Assembly (NCBI GenBank): GCA_017695115.1
Contig: JADILV010000047.1
Coordinates: 37,131 to 101,130, forward strand
Reading direction: 5' to 3'
Length of the DNA stretch: 64,000 nt
Source of the DNA: Candidatus Cryptobacteroides avicola
Lineage (GTDB): Bacteria > Bacteroidota > Bacteroidia > Bacteroidales > UBA932
Of the stretch, positions 59,309 through 64,000 are shown one piece after another. A program made the position numbers and the translations under genes. The notes beneath the pieces are model-generated. The model was not told the origin of the DNA. It did no database searches and saw nothing but the letters and a program-made list of their open reading frames with translations. Position 1 is the first letter of the stretch; the number at the start of each line of letters is the position of its first letter.

Positions 59309-60310
59309 ATGGCTCCATTAGTCAGTATTATTATTCCAAATTACAATTATGCCCGTTATCTGAATGAAAGGATAAATTCAATATTGGACCAGACATTTTC
59401 TGATTTTGAGATTATATTGCTTGATGATGCCTCTACTGACAACAGCGTAGAAATTCTAGATAAATATAAAAACAATCCGCTCGTATCGCATTGTATTGTG
59501 AACAAGGAAAATTCCGGCTATGTCTTCCGCCAGTGGGAAAAAGGGATCAATCTTGCCAGAGGCAAATACATCTGGATTGCGGAAAGCGATGATCTCGCGA
59601 CTCCTGATTTTCTGGAAAAAACGGTATGGGCACTGGAGCGCCATCCTGAAGCAAACCTATGTTTTTGCGGAAGCGACCTAATTGATAGTATCGGTGGTCC
59701 TGACATATCACATTATGATTATGATAAAAAGATGTTGCCAGATTTTGATCCTTCATGTAGAACATACCTGTTAGAGTCTAAGTTCTTTATTAATCATTAT
59801 ATGGTCTGGACAAACACAATATACAATGCAAGTGGTACCGTATTCAGAAAAGACGCATTACACCAAGATTATTTCAAGGCCATAGAATCTTTCAGATATT
59901 GCGGAGACTGGCTTTTCTGGACAAAAATCATAAATACCGGTAAGGTCATTATACTAAAAAACAAATTAAACAGGTTCAGACTACACAACGAAAGCACTAC
60001 GGCTAAAGCTTTTGACAGCGGAGCTACTGCGATAGAGACTTTGAATGTGCTGCTAAATATCTTACCTGAAGTAAGTAGACCAAGACAGTTAATCTGCTAT
60101 GGTACTGTTCACCGTAACAGCAGAAGGACATTTGAAAAAGCGGTGCTTAAATCATTTAACCAATACTATTTCAAGCATTTAGGAATATTTAAAGGCTTCT
60201 GTGCCATAATACTTGAACGCATAAATAAATCTTTGCTTCATATATTGCCATTTACAATATCTCAAGACAAAGATATACACATAAAACCCGGAGCGTCTTA
60301 TGAAGTATGA
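59309..60310 (+). CDS. Glycosyltransferase family 2
   Basis: VSIIIPNYNYARYLNERINSILDQTFSDFEIILLDDASTDNS, GKYIWIAESDD. Confidence 0.93.
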   Translation: MAPLVSIIIPNYNYARYLNERINSILDQTFSDFEIILLDDASTDNSVEILDKYKNNPLVSHCIVNKENSGYVFRQWEKGINLARGKYIWIAESDDLATPDFLEKTVWALERHPEANLCFCGSDLIDSIGGPDISHYDYDKKMLPDFDPSCRTYLLESKFFINHYMVWTNTIYNASGTVFRKDALHQDYFKAIESFRYCGDWLFWTKIINTGKVIILKNKLNRFRLHNESTTAKAFDSGATAIETLNVLLNILPEVSRPRQLICYGTVHRNSRRTFEKAVLKSFNQYYFKHLGIFKGFCAIILERINKSLLHILPFTISQDKDIHIKPGASYEV

Positions 60311-61424
60311 CTATCTCATCATAGGTGCCGGTCTGTTCGGCGCCACTTTCGCCTACAGAGCACACAGGAAAGGGAAAAAATGTCTTGTCATAGACAAACG
60401 CCTGCACACGGGAGGAAACCTCTATTGCAGCAATGTAGAGAATATCAATGTACATAAATACGGAGCGCATATATTCCATACATCGGATAAGGAAGTTTGG
60501 GATTTCGTAAACTCTCTGGTGGAATTCAACCGGTATACGAACTCTCCGGTAGCGGATTTCAACGGACGGCTTTTCAACCTGCCGTTCAATATGAACACCT
60601 TCTACCAGATGTGGGAGGCAAAGACCCCGGCTGAAGCTGCTGCCAGAATAGAGAGCCAGAGACTGGAGGCTTTACAGAGGATGCGGGATGACAATGTACA
60701 GGAGCCAAGGAATCTGGAAGAACAGGCGCTTGTCCTGGTGGGCAAAGACATCTATGAAACACTTATAAAGGAATATACAGAGAAACAGTGGGGCAGAGAA
60801 TGCAAAGATCTTCCTGCCTTCATCATAAAAAGGCTGCCTATACGCCTGGTTTTTGACAATAATTATTTCAACGACACATACCAGGGAATCCCTATAGGCG
60901 GTTACAATAAACTTATAGACAGGCTGCTGGAAGGCGCGGAAGTAAAAACAGGGACAGACTATTTCGAAAACAGGGAATTGTGGGACTCCGTCGCGGACAA
61001 AAAAGTGTTTACCGGAAAAATTGACGAATATTTCAATTACCGTTTCGGCCACCTGGAATACAGGACCGTATATTTTGAGGAAGAACTGCATCAGTGCAGC
61101 AACTTCCAGGGCAATGCCGTAGTGAACTATATAAGCCGGAAAGTCCCGTACACGAGGATCATCGAGCACAAACATTTCGAATATTTCGGTGACAGGGTCA
61201 ACGATATACCGGTAACGGTAATATCGAAGGAATATTCTACGGAGTGGAAACCGGGAATGGAACCGTACTATCCCGTCAATGACCGGAAGAACAACACACT
61301 GTATCAACAATACAAAGAGCTCGCCGACGCCCAGGAAGATACCATATTCGGCGGCAGGCTTGCCGAATACAAGTACTACGACATGCACAACATAATAGGC
61401 CAAGTCCTCAAAATGGATATCTGA
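60300..61424 (+). CDS. glf: UDP-galactopyranose mutase
   Basis: YLIIGAGLFGATFA, GGNLYCSNVENINVHKYGAHIFHTSDKEVWDFVN, TEKQWGRECKDLP. Confidence 0.95.
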   Translation: MKYDYLIIGAGLFGATFAYRAHRKGKKCLVIDKRLHTGGNLYCSNVENINVHKYGAHIFHTSDKEVWDFVNSLVEFNRYTNSPVADFNGRLFNLPFNMNTFYQMWEAKTPAEAAARIESQRLEALQRMRDDNVQEPRNLEEQALVLVGKDIYETLIKEYTEKQWGRECKDLPAFIIKRLPIRLVFDNNYFNDTYQGIPIGGYNKLIDRLLEGAEVKTGTDYFENRELWDSVADKKVFTGKIDEYFNYRFGHLEYRTVYFEEELHQCSNFQGNAVVNYISRKVPYTRIIEHKHFEYFGDRVNDIPVTVISKEYSTEWKPGMEPYYPVNDRKNNTLYQQYKELADAQEDTIFGGRLAEYKYYDMHNIIGQVLKMDI

Positions 61425-61426
61425 CT

Positions 61427-62182
61427 ATGACCCGGTCCGAAACAACAATACTCGTCTGCTGCCATAAGGCTGCCGAGATTCCCGACAATAAGATTTTACT
61501 TCCTATACACTGCGGGAAAGCCTTGTCGGATGCCGAACTTGGAATAACCGGAGATGATACCGGAGACAATATAAGTGTCAAAAACCCGAATTATTGCGAA
61601 CTCACAGCCTTGTATTGGGCCTGGAAAAATCTTACAGGAGTCAGATATATAGGATTATACCATTACAGAAGATATTTTCTTTTCAATTTCTGGAAAGAGC
61701 AGAAACGCCTGTTTCACAGAAATGTTTCTATCAATGTTCCGGACTGGAGCAATAACAATTTATCTGAAGCTGCTGTCAAAAAAATATTGAACAAATATGA
61801 TATAATATTGGCAAAGCCTCAACTGTTTCCGATAAGTCTGGCGCAACAATATATAAGTTGTCACCGAGCTATAGATCTGAACGTGACAAGAGAAGCTATA
61901 TGCAACTTGTCGCCTGAATATTTATGCAGTTATGATCATATTATGACTGAGACAGGCAGACTGTCTAAATGTAATATGTTCATTACAAAATGGGATATTT
62001 TCGATGATTATTGCAAGTGGCTTTTCGCTATTATATCATATATTGAACAACATCTTACTATTTCTGAAGATCCTTACCAGAAACGTGTCTTTGGCTTTAT
62101 AGCCGAACGGCTGTTGAACGTATATTGTTACCACCACAACCTGAAAGTCAAATACAAGTATATCTGCTTCATCAATCATTGA
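61427..62182 (+). CDS. DUF4422 glycosyltransferase
   Basis: CELTALYWAWKNLTGVRYIGLYHYRRYF; FGFIAERLLNVY. Confidence 0.9.
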   Translation: MTRSETTILVCCHKAAEIPDNKILLPIHCGKALSDAELGITGDDTGDNISVKNPNYCELTALYWAWKNLTGVRYIGLYHYRRYFLFNFWKEQKRLFHRNVSINVPDWSNNNLSEAAVKKILNKYDIILAKPQLFPISLAQQYISCHRAIDLNVTREAICNLSPEYLCSYDHIMTETGRLSKCNMFITKWDIFDDYCKWLFAIISYIEQHLTISEDPYQKRVFGFIAERLLNVYCYHHNLKVKYKYICFINH

Positions 62183-62211
62183 GCTCCGGAATTTATTGTA
62201 TATTTAAGACA

Positions 62212-62958
62212 ATGCACAATACAGTCATCTATACCAGTATAATCGATAATTACGATAAACTGATGGATCCCGCTACCATAGATCCTGAATTCGATTATAT
62301 CTGTTTTGTAAAGAAAGGGAAAAAACTTTCTGAAAAGGCCGGCATATGGGAAATCCGAGAAATAGATATTGATGATAAAAACTCCGTAATATTGTCAAGG
62401 TATCCGAAAATCAACCCTCATATCCTATTGCCAGAATATAAATACAGTGTATGGATAGACGGAAATATCCTTATAAAGGACAAGTTCTTTTTCGATGCAA
62501 TAAGAGAAAAAATCAAAAATGGCATTCCGTATTCCGGCATGAAACACTGGGAAAGGGACTGTGCATACGAGGAGATTGAAGCATGTCTGGACGCTAGGAT
62601 AGAATCCAGAATACGGCTAATAAAAGCACTTGCGTTCCTGAAAATGCACAAATTCCCGAAGCATTACGGGTTGTACGAAAACAATGTCATATTCAGATGT
62701 CACAATGATCCGGATATAATCAGATTCGACAGCCTCTGGTGGCATTTTTTTACCAACTTTACATACCGTGACCAGATAATGCATCCTTATTGTATGCAAA
62801 AATGCGGAATCAGCTTTGATTATCTCCTGCCGCCTCCTTACTGCTCCAGAAACCATTGGTCATTACAATGTATAGAACACTCCATGGAGAGAAAATATTA
62901 CTGGCATAGACACAACCTGAATAAAAAACTGAACAGCATAATTAAAAAATTTATCTAG
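62212..62958 (+). CDS. DUF616/TOD1-like glycosyltransferase-domain protein
   Basis: VIYTSIIDNYDKL...DYICFV...SRYPKINPHILLPEYKYSVWIDGNILI; start set to ATG 62212. Confidence 0.7.
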   Translation: MHNTVIYTSIIDNYDKLMDPATIDPEFDYICFVKKGKKLSEKAGIWEIREIDIDDKNSVILSRYPKINPHILLPEYKYSVWIDGNILIKDKFFFDAIREKIKNGIPYSGMKHWERDCAYEEIEACLDARIESRIRLIKALAFLKMHKFPKHYGLYENNVIFRCHNDPDIIRFDSLWWHFFTNFTYRDQIMHPYCMQKCGISFDYLLPPPYCSRNHWSLQCIEHSMERKYYWHRHNLNKKLNSIIKKFI

Positions 62959-63001
62959 AGTATCCCCTGCTTCCTCTTTTTATCATATTATTTCTTTCCG
63001 T

Positions 63002-64000
63002 TCATTTGTACATCTGATCGTAGTACTTCTGATAGTCACCGCTGGTGACATTGTCCAGCCAGTCCTGGTGGTCAAGATACCACCGCACCGTCTTCTCTAT
63101 CCCTTCCTCGAACTGAAGGCTCGGCTCCCACCCAAGCTCCCGCTGCAGCTTCCTCGAGTCTATCGCATATCTCATGTCATGGCCCTTACGGTCGGTAACG
63201 TATGTGATAAGGTCCATGTCCTCACCTTCAGGTCTGCCGAGTAGCCTGTCTACGGTCCTGACCAGCACCCTGACGATGTCTATGTTCTTCCACTCGTTGA
63301 ATCCGCCGATGTTGTACGTCTCGGCTACTTTGCCTTCGTGGAAAATAAGGTCTATAGCCCTCGCGTGGTCCTCCACATATAGCCAGTCGCGAACGTTCTC
63401 CCCCTTGCCGTACACCGGGAGAGGCCTGCGGTGCCTGATGTTGTTGATGAAAAGAGGGATCAGCTTCTCCGGAAACTGGTACGGTCCGTAGTTGTTTGAG
63501 CAGTTGGTAACTATCGTCGGCATGCCGTACGTGTCATGGAAAGCCCTCACGAAGTGGTCACTCCCCGCCTTGCTCGCCGAATACGGGCTGTGAGGCTGGT
63601 ATTTCGTATCCTCAGTGAAGAACTTGCCGCCGTAGGCATGATGGTGCTCCGACGAGGCCTTGGTGGTGAACGGGGATTCTATCCCCTCCGGGTCGGTCAG
63701 CTCAAGCGCTCCGTATACCTCGTCCGTGGAGATGTGGTAGAAACGGCACGGAACTGAATCCAGCTGCCAGTTGTAAGGTTCCCAGTATTCCCTGGCAGCC
63801 TGGAGCAGGGACAGGGTACCCATGACGTTGGTCCGCGCGAACGTGAACGGGTCCTTTATGCTCCTGTCCACATGGCTCTCCGCCGCCAGATGGATGATAC
63901 CGTCAACCCTGTGCGCCTTCAGCAGGGAACGGACTGTCCCGAAGTCGCAGATGTCTGCCTTCACGAACGTGTAGTTCGGCCTGTCTTCGATGTCCCTGAG
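63002..64000 (-). CDS. rfbB: dTDP-glucose 4,6-dehydratase, 5' part beyond the window end
   Basis: HLAAESHVDRSI, YHISTDEVYG, SPYSASKAGSDHFVRA, NNYGPYQFPEKLIPL; frame open through base 64000. Confidence 0.95.
   Translation of the reverse strand, partial: LRDIEDRPNYTFVKADICDFGTVRSLLKAHRVDGIIHLAAESHVDRSIKDPFTFARTNVMGTLSLLQAAREYWEPYNWQLDSVPCRFYHISTDEVYGALELTDPEGIESPFTTKASSEHHHAYGGKFFTEDTKYQPHSPYSASKAGSDHFVRAFHDTYGMPTIVTNCSNNYGPYQFPEKLIPLFINNIRHRRPLPVYGKGENVRDWLYVEDHARAIDLIFHEGKVAETYNIGGFNEWKNIDIVRVLVRTVDRLLGRPEGEDMDLITYVTDRKGHDMRYAIDSRKLQRELGWEPSLQFEEGIEKTVRWYLDHQDWLDNVTSGDYQKYYDQMYK

Noticed and set aside
1-64000. CRISPR arrays, IS elements, prophage, toxin-antitoxin modules
   Set aside because: No regularly spaced repeats, transposase/integrase, phage structural genes or recognisable TA pairs were found.

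Overview
About 64 kb of a moderate-GC Bacteroidales-type chromosome. Support for this includes TAnnTTTG -7 promoter elements, fused SecDF, DUF4492-cydA-cydB, FloA/NfeD, and ECF sigma factors. It is mostly chromosomal housekeeping and envelope genes (clpB, secG, lptE, secDF, dnaE, mdh, nrdDG, cydAB, mlaEF, comM-like, folA, one tRNA-Ser). The right end is a glycan-assembly locus (about 54.6-63.0 kb: Stealth phosphotransferase, RgpF-like, several GTs, glf, DUF4422), followed by an rfbB cut off by the window end. No IS elements, prophage or CRISPR arrays were seen. Points worth a second look: (1) a tightly packed minus-strand cluster, DUF4492-cydA-cydB-EEP-[NapC/NirT cytochrome fused to an FGE/SUMF1 domain]-exported Gfo/Idh/MocA-exported TIM-barrel isomerase-ccsBA, that looks like an envelope sugar-redox/respiratory module; (2) an ECF sigma gene overlapping a protein with an anti-sigma-like N-terminus, a TM helix, a long linker and a C-terminal OM beta-barrel (Dma-like); (3) several structured or repeated non-coding elements: a long hairpin after clpB, covarying promoter repeats before folA, leaders of secDF and a PPTase gene, a palindrome in the cyd/thiL divergent promoter, and a 12-bp x4 repeat. 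All calls come from reading the sequence and supplied translations; no searches were run.
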